Positions 46,501 through 57,796 of a stretch of DNA of 64,000 nucleotides are shown in pieces. Both the position numbers and the translations under genes were made by a program. This DNA is from Acanthochlamys bracteata. Its lineage: Eukaryota; Streptophyta; Magnoliopsida; Pandanales; Velloziaceae. Each line of letters starts with the position of its first letter. Positions within the stretch are counted from its first letter, which is position 1. The notes under the pieces were generated by a model. That model worked only from the letters and a program-made list of their open reading frames with translations, was not told the origin of the DNA and made no database searches. The stretch is from contig CM034139.1 of the NCBI GenBank assembly GCA_019914995.1, positions 1,183,001 through 1,247,000 on the forward strand, read 5' to 3'.

Positions 46501-48890
46501 AAAGCACACAAACTTGAATTAATTAGTAAAAGAGTAAGATCACAAAGTAGCTTGAATTCATTATTATATAATTCTAGTTCTGTTTAGTAAAAGAACGGTG
46601 CAAAATAAATATTCATTAAGTAGAAGATGGACTTAAGTTGGTAGATGCTGGAGCATCGTATCGTACTTGGCAGGATGATTTCACTACCGGAACTGACAGA
46701 CGAGTAGAAGAAGCAACTTTAAAAACTTGTCTAAGGTAATCTTCCCCGAGCTACACTATACTCTGGCAACACGCAGTATCAAAACCCCTTGAGTTTTAAG
46801 GGTAATCAATACTAATACCTCCAATTCCCTATAGAACAGGCGTCTCTCTTGATGGTCTCCACCATTTAGCGTTTGACTACATTCCAAATAATGCAATCGT
46901 ATAGAAAATTATAATAGCTGAAATAATAATGTTTGTGTGATTCATTTTTGTTATTTATTTTTAGAACAGTTGGAGAAAGCCGATGAAGACAACACTACCA
47001 ACTATCAAACTAATGTTGACCCATTTATAACGGAGATCGATGACGTTAGTTCATCTAAAACGTTAAAGTTACCAACGTCTAGTTAATATCCCGTCTGCAT
47101 TTAATTATATTAATTTGGATTGGATAGTCTACTAACTCCACAAATTGAATAAATTTCAATAACTTTCTTGTTTTCATGTGCTTCCTTACATGTCTTGTAT
47201 TTGTTGCTACTCCTAATTTAAAATATTTTTAACAATCTTAATTGCGATTCAAAATACAATTAACTCTATCAATCTCATAAGTTAACATAAGTTTCTAGTT
47301 TCGATATTTTTCGGTTATGTGTTTTGCCTTTGTCTCTCAACTTATTATATTTTGAACTACCTCAAATTGGGTTTCGGAAGATTATTACCACCCAAAATTT
47401 AATACGTTATCACTAACTTTCTATGTTCATAGGTTTCTGTATGTGTTTCAAATCTATTGTAACTACTAATAACTTTGAGCAAATTTTACTCGTATAGATT
47501 AAAAGCTTATGAAGGTTTAGTATTGGTTTCTATTTACCAGATCCAAACATTTATGTATGTATTAGTAGTGTAGAGAAAAATCTATTGTTTTTCTTTTTCT
47601 TTTTAATAAGGAAAACTAGATGGATAAAAGTTTTGATTTACAGGCACTCGGTTAGTTAGGAATGGATATAAACTATTTTTTATTGGTAGAAAGCATACAT
47701 AGCAAAATTTTTGGTTTGCCATAAGGTTGCACTTGAACATCACCTTATCAAAGTTTCACCATCTTGCATTAAGTCTTGCGACATCAAAACAAATACAAGA
47801 TAATCTTTAATAAGGTAGCTATTCCAAAATTTCTAATTAAACTAGTTTATGATTGTGGGTGGAATGATTAAACTAGTTAAAGAAATGCGAAAAATATTAC
47901 AAGCTAAACTAGTTAATCTTCAAATTCATCAAGGTTTTCTAACGCTTCACGAGCCAGCTCTGCTATTGGATGATGGACTTAAAGCTAGTAGTACCTACTA
48001 AAATTTTGCTTTATAAGCTTTAGTTGTTAAAAAAGATAAGCATTTCAATATATTTAGTGCATTTTATATTACAATTTTCGTTAAGGAAGGCTTAAAGACT
48101 ATATGCCTTCAAAAAATTTGATTAACAAAAAAGAAATACTCAAAGTTTTGTGCGAACGTTCATGAATATTTGAGTTTCTAAAATTCGTCCCATATTTTGT
48201 CAATATTGCGATTGCAAACAAAAGCTATTAACTATAACAATACATACGCTCTAATAAGTTTAACGTTATAAACTTCAAAATATATTAACTACTGACCAAA
48301 TATTATTAACTAACAATTAATTTAAAAGTGCAAGGTTGCACAAATATTAAGAGAATTTTTTATAGTTATGAAAAAATCCAACTGTGTCCTTGCTAAAAAC
48401 ATAAGTAAAATCAAGCTTAACAATGAAAACCTACTTTAGTTATTTGGACAACTTTTGGCAAAATATGAAATGATAAAATGCTCTTGAGATGTTACCACTA
48501 TTGTAATAGAATGAAAAGCAAGAAGTTACTTTTGCAACCAATTTCGCTAATTATCACGATTCTGGAACTTTAGTATATTTTGATTGAATATATTATTTCT
48601 GAAACTTTGTATTTATTAATAGTGGGTATCGCATCAAATATGTCGGTTTATATGGAACTTGACTTTGTGCAATATGAAAAACTATTGTTGTAATTGAACA
48701 TCGCTATTTTTGCATGTTGTCTATTTCGTTAGCGTTTCATAATGCTTAAATTTAGTTTTACAATAATAAATATGATTTCAACAAAAAATCACATAAACTT
48801 GAATTAATTTATTAAAAGAGTAAGATCTCCAAGCAGCTCGAATTCATTATTGCATAATTGCCGTTTTGTCTAGTATAGGCTAACGTTAGT
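43599..48890 (-). repeat. Old inverted part of the peptide-gene array (about 2.3 units)
   Basis: The block is the reverse complement of the array unit with many point changes. Landmarks recur in order: the spacer block at 43599-44040, 45290-45840 and 47575-48110; the word matching AATAGGTTGTCGTTGTTAAG at about 44270, 46110 and 48410; promoter flanks at about 44735-45170 and 46970-47400. One gene (46616-46945) is kept. At about 44705-44735 the gene of another unit is missing, with its two flanks joined by unrelated bases. The block ends at about 48890 in the 3' flank of a third gene. Divergence is far higher than within the direct array, so this part stopped being homogenised long ago. Confidence 0.9.
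46616..46945 (-). pseudogene. Secreted Cys peptide pseudogene in the inverted block
   Basis: It is full length (330 bp, as copy 4), with ATG at 46945-46943 and stop at 46618-46616 on the minus strand. The translation starts MNHTNIIISAIIIFYTIALF and ends with STRLSVPVVKSSCQVRYDAP and the tail ASTNLSPSST. Stops occur at four places: after FGM in the signal region, after PVL, after SIDYP, and after SIV. Cys70 is replaced (GDHC became GEDY). There are no frameshifts against copy 4, only substitutions, in contrast to copies 5-8 of the direct array. Its TATA-like word (TTATAAAT on the minus strand, about 47019-47026) and part of the ACGT box remain. Confidence 0.92.
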
Positions 48891-49160
48891 AGCGAAGGGG
48901 ATTAGGGATAGTGCCCAAGTAAAAATGAACTAGTCAACTTAGAAGTGGACCAGTAACTTACCTTGGGTTGGGTCAAGTGAATCCTGACTTTTTGGGCTTA
49001 ATAACCCAAGCATCTTAAATAGTCTCACATTGATTGGTGCTAGAATTGGCATGTACATATAGTTTGGGAACCCAATCCTACAAAGGTATGTTCGATGAGG
49101 ATTCCCTCTTTTACTTAACGGATGGCCTTAAGAACTAGGCAAAGATAGAATTGGAGCGAC
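48891..49160. other. Unassigned 270 bp between inverted array and CACTA end
   Basis: No gene. Words such as TAGTCTCACATTGATTGG (about 49020) resemble those found in the LTRs of small Copia-like or TRIM elements, but no pair of LTRs is visible. Confidence 0.3.
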
Positions 49161-49178
49161 CACTAGTACAAATAAGAC
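49161..49178. repeat. CACTA terminal inverted repeat, left end
   Basis: CACTAGTACAAATAAGAC begins with the CACTA pentamer and the common extension GTACAAA of plant CACTA termini. The partner repeat is outside the window. Confidence 0.75.
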
Positions 49179-49179
49179 A

Positions 49180-49560
49180 ATCACCAACTAACAAAAGCAA
49201 TCGGCAACCTAACATATCCAGTCAGTAAAGCTAACTACCGACTAAATATTAGCTAGTCGGCCGTTGGTTAGCAACAACTAGTCGGCAATCACCTTACCGA
49301 CTAACTAGGCGATGCAGTCAGTATATGGATTGAACGTACCCACCATACATTGTCGTCGGTAAACTACCGACTGAATGCTAGCCGGTAAATGTACCAACTA
49401 CTATGATAGTCGGCAATATTACCGACAACCATTACACGTTGTTGGTATTTTTTGACTACTTATTCAGTCAGAAAATTACCGACTGTTCTTGTGATCAGCA
49501 ATAGCAACACATCGTACAGGCTTTTTACCGACAACTTTCTTCAGTTAACAATCCAAAAAA
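49180..49560. repeat. CACTA subterminal repeat array
   Basis: Some fifteen short motifs of the type ACCGACTA / TAGTCGG(C/T)AA are crowded here in both orientations, for example TAGTCGGCAATCACC, TTACCGACTAACTAGGC, TACCGACTGAATGC and ATAGTCGGCAATATTACCG. In CACTA elements such motifs bind the element's own helper protein (TNPA-like) and are needed for end recognition. Confidence 0.8.
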
Positions 49561-50042
<482 letters not shown>

Positions 50043-51224
50043 CTGCAAGTTTAATTCAAAAAAGATAATGTATTAGCTAGAATCCAACTCTTATTGATCA
50101 TCAATAAATAAATAATATATAAGAGTTGAAATAAAGTCTTACATGCAATTTGTAATTCAATTTCATTCATCCTCTTATCAAGAAGTAGGTTGTATTGTTC
50201 ATTGTCCAAAGCTTCTAACACTTCGTGGTCAACTTCAACTGATCTGTTTAGCTGTTCTATTTTTATACTATCATCTCCATTTCTTATGGTTGAACACTCC
50301 TCTTCTTGGTAAGCATCATTCTGTACAATAGTCGCAGCATCAATGACATTTGTATCTTCTTCATCCCTGTCCTCTCCAAACAAGGATGGATGAAATAAAT
50401 ATCAATGTTGTGATTGTTGTACAACAACCCAATCCTTGCCTTATTTCGTATCCGGTACATAAAACACTTGAGTCACATTCATTGGAAACACTAATGGATC
50501 ACTTTCATACCATCTCTTTGTAATATTTATACTTGTAAAGTCATCATTAACTTTGATGGGTTTTCTGTGCTCTAAATCAAACCATTCACACTTGAATAAA
50601 AATGCTTGACGACCCATACGATATGCCAAACTAATGACTTCATTTAAAACACCATAAAATTTGAAAGACTGATCTTTATGATCTTCTTACATACAAATCC
50701 CACTATTTTGAGTTAACAAACGACGCTCGCGTTTGTTTGTTAAGAATTTGACCCCATTCACAATACATCCAGAATACCTAATTGTACGTGTATTTGGACC
50801 TAAGGCTAGGGAATAAAGATCTTCTGTGGTCTATTCTGTAGTTGCATGAAGTTGCCTTATCTATAATAAGAAAATATTAAAATTAGTGTACTATATTAAA
50901 TAACATCAATGAAATTATAGAAATCAAATAATATATACTATTATCATACTCCTATTCTAAACCACAAGGGAAACTCGGATTTTTGCCTCGTTTATAAGTT
51001 AATGCATCTCTCCATTTTGAGAATCTCTTCATGCTCACTGAAAATGATGTTCATTAGTGATTCATATTATGTAATATGGGAGCTTTCGGAACAATAAGAA
51101 AATTATTGAATAATAGGCTAATACTTACCTGATATACAAAACAATTTTGTCACAATTATTCAAAATAAACCAATGTGCTAGACAGTATTCCTCTTTCATG
51201 AGGAGAATTTGTTTAGCCTTTTCC
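50043..51224 (-). pseudogene. CACTA TNP2 transposase, C-terminal half
   Basis: In minus-strand order: EEYCLAHWFILNNCDKIVLYI (end of the DUF4218-like domain), an intron (GTAAGT to TTTCAG, about 51040-51127), EHEEILKMERCINL with EFPLWF, then a second part with PNTRTIRYSGCIVNGVKF, LTNKRERRLLTQNSGI, FYGVLNEVISLAYRMG, FLFKCEWFDLEHRKPIKV, NITKRWYESDPLVF and QVFYVPD. The latter is the DUF4216-like domain near the end of TNP2. The tail is acidic (GEDRDEED onward) and ends at another likely intron, 50140-50043 (GTAAGA to TTGCAG). Stops interrupt the frame at several conserved places, for example after INL and after PDTK, so the gene is decayed. Confidence 0.88.
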
Positions 51225-51229
51225 AGTGG

Positions 51230-53948
51230 TGTAACATGCTTGAAAATATTTGAAGGCTATATTTGATATTTTTACGTTTGTTTTAGGTTAGCCTGCCTTG
51301 AGTTGGTAGTATATTAGGTGTGAGTTCAATCAAAAATTTAACCCACTACACCTAACCTACCTATCTAGATTTTTCTAAAATTTCCCTAGTTAATCCTAGG
51401 TCTTCCTTTTTCTCCTTATCACTTTTTCTTACTTACCTTTACTCTTTTTTTCTTCCTGCGCGCGGTTGAGCTTCGTCTGTGTCCCTCTCCCACCCGATCC
51501 ACCTTCCTTGCTGGAATTTCTTTCAATTTGAGCCGGATTAACTTTCTTCTTCTTCCATTCATCCCCTCCTTACAATCTCCAAGCTATTCACTGCCCAAGC
51601 AACGAAAAATTCGTGCTTCCGTGTGACTGCAAGTTTGCCAAATTCGGCCAAATCTGCCAACGATCAACACTGTAAGTGGTTTCTTACCCTTCTCGTCTTT
51701 CTCTTGCTCCTTACTGGCCTTGGTTACGCTGTAGATCTCACCGGAGCAAAATCTAGAGTTTGGCCGAAATTTGTTTCTTCGTCGACGGCTGCTGCCGTGA
51801 GCAACCCAAACAGTTGCTTTCGTTACTACTACTGCTAACTCTGTCTCGCTACAAAAAATTTTCAATGGTCGGACTTTAATCGCCGGAGTCCGGCGAACAA
51901 GCGGCCGGGATTGTGAGGTGAGCTGCTACGTTTAATGTCGTCATTAAGACTTGTTATTAATGTAATTATTAACTTTTTACGCAGTAGGTATTATTCCTCG
52001 ATCGAATGCATTAAAGATTCAACGCCGAAATTGAGGTGGTTAAGAGTAGTTGATTTGTCTAATTAGGTAAGCTTCTATTCAACTATGATTTTTATGCAGT
52101 TATGTTTGGGGAAGAAAGTTAAATTCAAGAGTATGCATTAATTTGGATGTAGAGTTATAGTTTCGTAGATGCTTAGTATTCGATAATATTAATTTGATGG
52201 ACTTTGGTAATTATTTATGCGTGCTTGTTAGTCTTGAAAAGAGGAAGATAGTGTTCTAAGAAAATTGTGGCGGCTTAAGCAATAACGAAGAAATTTAAGG
52301 TGAGGGTTACCGTGCCATCCTTTTCTTCCTAGACTAATGTTAGGCTTTCGGCATGGGTAACATTGTTTTGATCCTCGGGCATACCTTGCCATTTTATTGC
52401 ATTTTACGATTATACCTTCATAATGCATAGCTATATGTGATATATGTTTTCTTGACATGATAAGGGTTTATAATAGTATAAATAGTAATTTGGATTTACA
52501 ATATGTGGATAAATTTATCAAATGAGTATTAATGGAAATCTGAAAGATGAGTTATATGTATATGGTTTATGCACGATTGGATAAGTGTTATTATGCTTAC
52601 TTAAAGAGTTAAATGATTTATGACGATGATTTTATGGATTTCTAAATGATCTGAAAACGATTTCGTATGATGTTATTATGCTTTCATTTATTAAACTATA
52701 GATTATGTTTGACGATTAATTTGAGTTTTATTTAAAATGTTATTTATTGAAATAATTGTGGATTTTGAAATGTTTAGAGATTCGCGCTGCATTGAGGCAG
52801 GCGATAGTCAGGGGCTGAGTTCAGGATTATCGTCTCCCTCTCCTCTCTCTTTCATCTGCAGATTAGGTGGGCCCATGCGCGTGGGGCGATAATACCACGG
52901 CACCCGGGTTAAATATATAGATATGTGGACGAGCCGGAGACGCGATCTCGTCGGTCCTTGGTATCTATCCTGACTCCCTGACTGGTAAAAATTGTTGTGG
53001 ATTGATGTTTGGTAATAAATGTTCAATTGTTATAGGTTCTTAATTTACTTATTTGTTTGACTTTTAATATGACCTTCACTACTATTTATTAGGTATTTTT
53101 ATAATTTATTTATTATTTATATATTTATTTGTTATTTAATATGTTGTATTCTAACTATCTAAAGTTAATTCAATTTTATTCAATATTGCTTTTATTAAAT
53201 TGGAATGTTTATACTTATACTTTTAAGAATAATAATAAAATGCTTATATAGCGGACAACATAGTTTCTTGTTTTTATTGTATGATTATTATTTGAAGTAT
53301 ATGCATTGCATATAGCCGAACCTTTTGTACTAAGGACTGAGTTGGTATGGGACTGAGTTTTGTACTAAGGACTTAGTAATAATGATCTTGATCAAATCCT
53401 TGCATTTTTGTACATGTAGAAAGTTAGTATGTAAACGTTAGGATAATGCATTAGAAAACTTAAATGGTGCATCTGTTATTTTTAACCTCACTGAGACTGG
53501 GCTCATTTCTTTCTTTTCCTTAGCCTCTCCCAGATAGCTCAGAGGCAGTAAAGCAAGACTCTGAATTAGCATCATCGACGAAGCCTACACATTGAGGGTA
53601 TCTCGATGTATCTTAATACTCTATTTTTGCATATAGATAACTCTGTGATCTCAAAAGGTCTGTACTACTCTGTTATGTATTTATGTATTGTTGTTATGTT
53701 TTGGGTATATATTTCTTTTGTAATATAGTGAGTTGGCTATCGGTAGTCATTGGTCATAGTGTGTAGTTTAGTAATCATGTTGTTTTCTTTTATGGCATAA
53801 GAAGATATATATAGTGTGTTGTTTTATGTTAAAATTTTTGTGTTTACACCCTTAGAGTTATAGGGGAAGTGCTGTCGAAATTTGAAAATTTTTGGTACTT
53901 GTTATTTAAGGTTGTTGTGACAATTTTGGTGTCGTGCCCTAAGTAGGG
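51230..53948 (-). repeat. Gypsy solo LTR inside the CACTA transposase gene (main part)
   Basis: A TG...CA-bounded sequence of about 2.73 kb is flanked by the 5-bp direct repeat AGTGG (51225-51229 and 63246-63250). On the minus strand it starts TGTCACGCCCCTACTTAGGG and ends CATGTTACA. Such a start and the GC-rich leader-like section with TCGCCGGAGTCCGGCGA (about 51880) are usual for long Ty3/Gypsy LTRs of the Tekay/Del kind. No internal region is present, so it is a solo LTR. The last 13 bases (63233-63245) lie on the far side of the Sirevirus inserted in it. Confidence 0.85.
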
Positions 53949-55611
53949 TGTTAGATATTCTTGCAAGATTAACTCAAGAGGAGAGGGGTGAATTGAGTTA
54001 GTCTATAAAAATTTTTGTTAAGTTTATTATCCTACTGGCAGCGAGCGTACAGCCGGCTGTGTCAATGCTGTAACCTGCAGACAGAGAGAGTTAAAGTGTT
54101 TACTGACATAAGTGACAAAGAATAGTGCTCAGGGTATTTAACGTGGTTCGGCAAAACCCCTTTGCCTACATCCACGGTCGCTCTATCTCCAGAGCCAAAG
54201 CTTCACTAGACCTTTAATAAGCTACAAATATACCTTGAGCAAAGTGCTTCGCCGAGCACACTTACTCTACCGGATTTCTTCGCCAAGACAACCCCTAACA
54301 GCCTACCGGACACGCCTGTCCCCCTGGCTGACTTGCTAGCACTATTATAAGATCTAAGAGCTTACACCAAGCTCTACCTGAGCTTCCTTTACCGGTGCCT
54401 GCAGCACCACCTTTACACTGTCAATAACAAGTTACAAGAAAATAAACCAAGATTGAGCACAGGATTTATCTCATTAATGTTTAAGTGTTTATGATGTGAT
54501 TCAGATGAGATGATCGGAGAGGTTGCTGAGAGAGATTTCTTCAGTATGATTTGCAGCAAGTTTTGTTTGTGTGGAGTAGTCGAGTTCGTGACCGGTAGTG
54601 GGATGTTTTTGTGTAGAGTGGTAGAGTTCTTGTATATCTCTGTTTTTGCTTAGGTTCTCTCTACTTCTATTTTCTTTATGTTCTCTCCCTATTTTTCTCT
54701 ATTTCTCCACACGTTTCCTCGTTGCTGTGACTCCCTTTTTATAGAAAATTTTTCCTGTGCAGGAGCCGTTGAGGAACGTTGCTGTTGGCGCTCGGTTCTT
54801 CACGTCAGAGAAGAAGTGGTGTTGTCCAGTGGTTCTTCAGCTGTGTTTGTGCAAAGTCTCCATGGCATTAAATGCGTTGAAGAGGTTTGAATTTGCTGGC
54901 AACGGTTGAAAGCTTAATTCAGCTAAGCTTATGTCTGAGACTCGGTGAGCTGATGAGTTGATATGCCATGTCCATAATAAATGTAATACAGGTTGACTGC
55001 TTGACTGATCAAAGACTTTGACTGCTTTCTTTCCTTGATTATTGAGCTTCCCTTTTGTGTGAAAGTGAAGATGATTTTAGCTCTTGTAAATCTTCTGTTT
55101 GAAATGCTTCAGTCCGTTGTGAGTGAAGGTGATTTTTGAAAGCAAGGGAAATTTCGTTGCCGTTGAACACAAGGATCTGTCCCAAATGAGAAGTCTCATA
55201 TGCTTGATAGAGCCAAACAAATGATTGTAATATGGCGCGATGGCGTCCTCACATCCGTATCTTCCCCCTCTGTCCTCGCTCCGCTTGGTAGTAGCATACC
55301 GGTTCATTGGTCATTATGTGGTCGTGGCATCCTCTATCCCTGTAATCTCGTTTCTCTCCCCCGCTTGAGCAAATGACTAGCTGACTGTGATGTGGATGTG
55401 GCATCCTCTCATCCCGTGTCTTTGTCTCTGTCCCAAGATGTAGTAGCACAAAAGATTGGTCAGATGATGGTCGTTCTTATCTCGTCAAATTAAATGATCT
55501 TTGTTTGTCTAATCCTGCAGAACTTGTTTTCAGATTATTAGTCTTATATAAATCATAGTTCTTAATTCTTTGTTATCATCAAAATTATCCTTATAATTCC
55601 AACAATCTCCC
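53949..55611 (-). repeat. Sirevirus left-hand (3') LTR
   Basis: It spans TGTTAGATATTC to CTTATAATTCCAACA, 1663 bp, next to the PPT on the inner side. On the minus strand it begins TGTTGGAATTATAAGG, a start seen in many plant Sireviruses. Confidence 0.9.
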
Positions 55612-55850
55612 CCTTTTTGATGATGACAAACAAATTAAGAATTATTGATTTATGTTTTTGTAAACCATCAATTTGACTTGAAAATTTGCCATACCTTTTC
55701 ATGACTCCCCCTCAACTGGTGCATCTATTTTACTTACCTGTTCATTGCTCATGGCTCCTGTATGTAACAATCTTTCTCCTCATTTATCTCCTCCTTAACA
55801 ATAATTTTTCTTTCTCCCCCTTAACAATAATTCTTCTTTCTCCCCCTTTT
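55612..55850 (-). other. Sirevirus polypurine tract cluster
   Basis: On the minus strand the tracts AAAAGGGGGAGAT (about 55612-55619), GAGGGGGAG (about 55706), AAGGGGGAGAAAG (about 55815) and AAAAGGGGGAGAAAG (about 55840) lie between the env-like gene and the LTR, as in the element at 1-3475. Confidence 0.85.
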
Positions 55851-56031
55851 GTCATCTCAAAAAGCTTATGTAACATAGCGAAAATTTGACAGGTTAGGCA
55901 GAAGACACAACAAAAAGTTCAACCGTTCATTTAAGCACAGCTAGTGACAAGTAAATAAACAAGCAAACATCCAGTCACAGAAAACAAACATCTAAACAGG
56001 TAATGAAATTAAGCCTAAGCTAAGTTTTCAA

Positions 56032-57531
56032 CTAGTTATTTCTACGCCTAGATGATGTTCTACAACTAGGAGGTCTAGGACGTTGATGTTTTGGTTTAGC
56101 TGCAGAGGATGGAGGAAGTATTTCTACATCCTCATCAACAAAGGCTTGTGAGCTGGAGACTGGTTTGTAAGCTTTGCGTTTTTTATTCTTGCGCTTAGGG
56201 GGAAGGCTAGGAACGATTGAGGGAACTGATGGGGGTTCAGAGATAGGAGGTTCAGTGGTAAGGGGTTCAGGTTGGGTCTCAGCAGGGGTATCTTTGGACA
56301 GTGATTCTTCCTGCAGAGGAGCTTCATAAACGATGATCGATAGTGGCTCAGTTCCTGCATCAGGTTCTTCAGTAGCTCCTTCAGTTTGGCACTCTGTAGG
56401 TGATTCCATATACACTGGCTGCTCGGTTGCCTTATCCGGAATTGCAGAATGGTCATTGCTCCCCATATCATAGTAATCTGCATTCATTTGTCCATCCTCG
56501 TGTCCATTCTCTGGTGCATTTTCCTGAGTGTCCTTCTGTCCAGTCTCAAATTCTTCTCTGGCTGACTTGGCCTTAGGGTGCCCTGGTTGACAAATAGCAT
56601 CCTTAAGTTCTTCAAAGGTTGTGTTCAGCTTCTGAATTTCCTTAGTCTGCTCCAGGATGGCATTGAGAATGTTTGTTAAGCACTGAGTCAGCTGAGCCGT
56701 TGTGGCACTTGCAGAGTTATTGTCAACTGGAGGGTACTTAGATGTTAGCCTTTCCTCTGCTTCAGCGATTCCTCTTAAGAACTTTGCATCCATCTTGATC
56801 ATCTTCTTCACTTGCAGGGTTCCCATAGGCACAGCCTCAAGTCGGCATATCCTACATATAACATGAGGGTATGGGAAGTGCTTACTGCCAGACTTAGAGA
56901 CTCTTGTCATGTGGTGCAACATCACCGCGCAGAGGTTTATAGGCAATTTCTTCATCAACCTCCATAACAGAAATGCGTCGTAGTTGGTGATAATGTTGCG
57001 GCTTCCTGACCGAGGAACTATTACTTTGGAGATGACATGGCAGAGAGCTCTTGGCAACAGAGGTAAGTGGGCGGCCGACTCATATTGGAGCTTTGTCACA
57101 ACCTCTGTTTCCAGTGCCTGCTTGAGGCAATTCAGTTTGGAGTCACTAGCAGGCGGCATCTCCTCTCGGTAGGGTAGATCAAGCATTAGTGACATGGATC
57201 GTGCTTCCAGGTTGATTTTAATTCCGTTCACCATAGTCTGAACAAAGGAGCTTCCGGTCGGATGAAGATTGGCGTAGAATATTCTAACACATTCCTCTGA
57301 AAATTCTCCCGGCAACTCATTGAACGCTGTCCATCCTTGTGCCTCAAAAATTTCATCCACCTCAAGGCCGTAGTAGTTGAAGTCGTCGAAATTTATACTT
57401 GCCAGCGTCAGAATTGGAATTGCTAGATGCCGACTGTATTTCTCGAATTCCTCCTTGCCAGTGAATCTCTCTTCATGGTCGTGGACAGTTTTGGAGCTTC
57501 TTGCCTGAGTTTTCTGATTTTTCTTGCCCAT
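56032..57531 (-). CDS. Env-like (third) gene of the Sirevirus
   Basis: An open frame of 499 residues after pol. Residues about 25-270 form a folded-looking domain with EKYSRHLAIPILTLASINFD, YYGLEVDEIFEAQGW and AAHLPLLPRALCHVIS, like the domain called putative plant transposon protein. Residues about 280-320 can form a coiled coil (LTNILNAILEQTKEIQKLN). Then comes a Glu/Pro/Thr-rich region and a basic stretch (PPKRKNKKRKAYKP) with a conserved end KPKHQRPRPPSCRTSSRRR. I see no signal peptide or membrane segment. The basic stretch looks like a nuclear-targeting or nucleic-acid-binding signal, which argues against an envelope role. The frame looks whole. Confidence 0.85.
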   Translation of the reverse strand: MGKKNQKTQARSSKTVHDHEERFTGKEEFEKYSRHLAIPILTLASINFDDFNYYGLEVDEIFEAQGWTAFNELPGEFSEECVRIFYANLHPTGSSFVQTMVNGIKINLEARSMSLMLDLPYREEMPPASDSKLNCLKQALETEVVTKLQYESAAHLPLLPRALCHVISKVIVPRSGSRNIITNYDAFLLWRLMKKLPINLCAVMLHHMTRVSKSGSKHFPYPHVICRICRLEAVPMGTLQVKKMIKMDAKFLRGIAEAEERLTSKYPPVDNNSASATTAQLTQCLTNILNAILEQTKEIQKLNTTFEELKDAICQPGHPKAKSAREEFETGQKDTQENAPENGHEDGQMNADYYDMGSNDHSAIPDKATEQPVYMESPTECQTEGATEEPDAGTEPLSIIVYEAPLQEESLSKDTPAETQPEPLTTEPPISEPPSVPSIVPSLPPKRKNKKRKAYKPVSSSQAFVDEDVEILPPSSAAKPKHQRPRPPSCRTSSRRRNN

Positions 57532-57796
57532 TGCAGAGGTTTGGGGAGTTGGCTTAGGGTTTGAGATTTAGGATTCGAGAGGGAGAGGGAAATTTTGAAA
57601 TGAAGACGACGAGTTGTGAGGAGCTGCCCAGTCGGGTTAGCTTATAATGCATATAGCCTAGTATAAGTCAGCTGGGTCATGTGCTCAGCACGTGACCGGT
57701 CAGCTGTTTACTATAGTTCTACCAGTTTCAGTCGACTGTTGTGCGACTGTGATCATGCTGAAAACTAAGTACGTACAGAGACAGAACAGAGCATAG

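Noticed and set aside
51623-51838. Plus-strand frame with a signal-peptide-like leader near a pyrimidine-rich leader sequence, resembling a host gene 5' end
   Set aside because: The stretch lies inside the Gypsy solo LTR bounded by AGTGG duplications; such LTRs often contain leader-like sequence.
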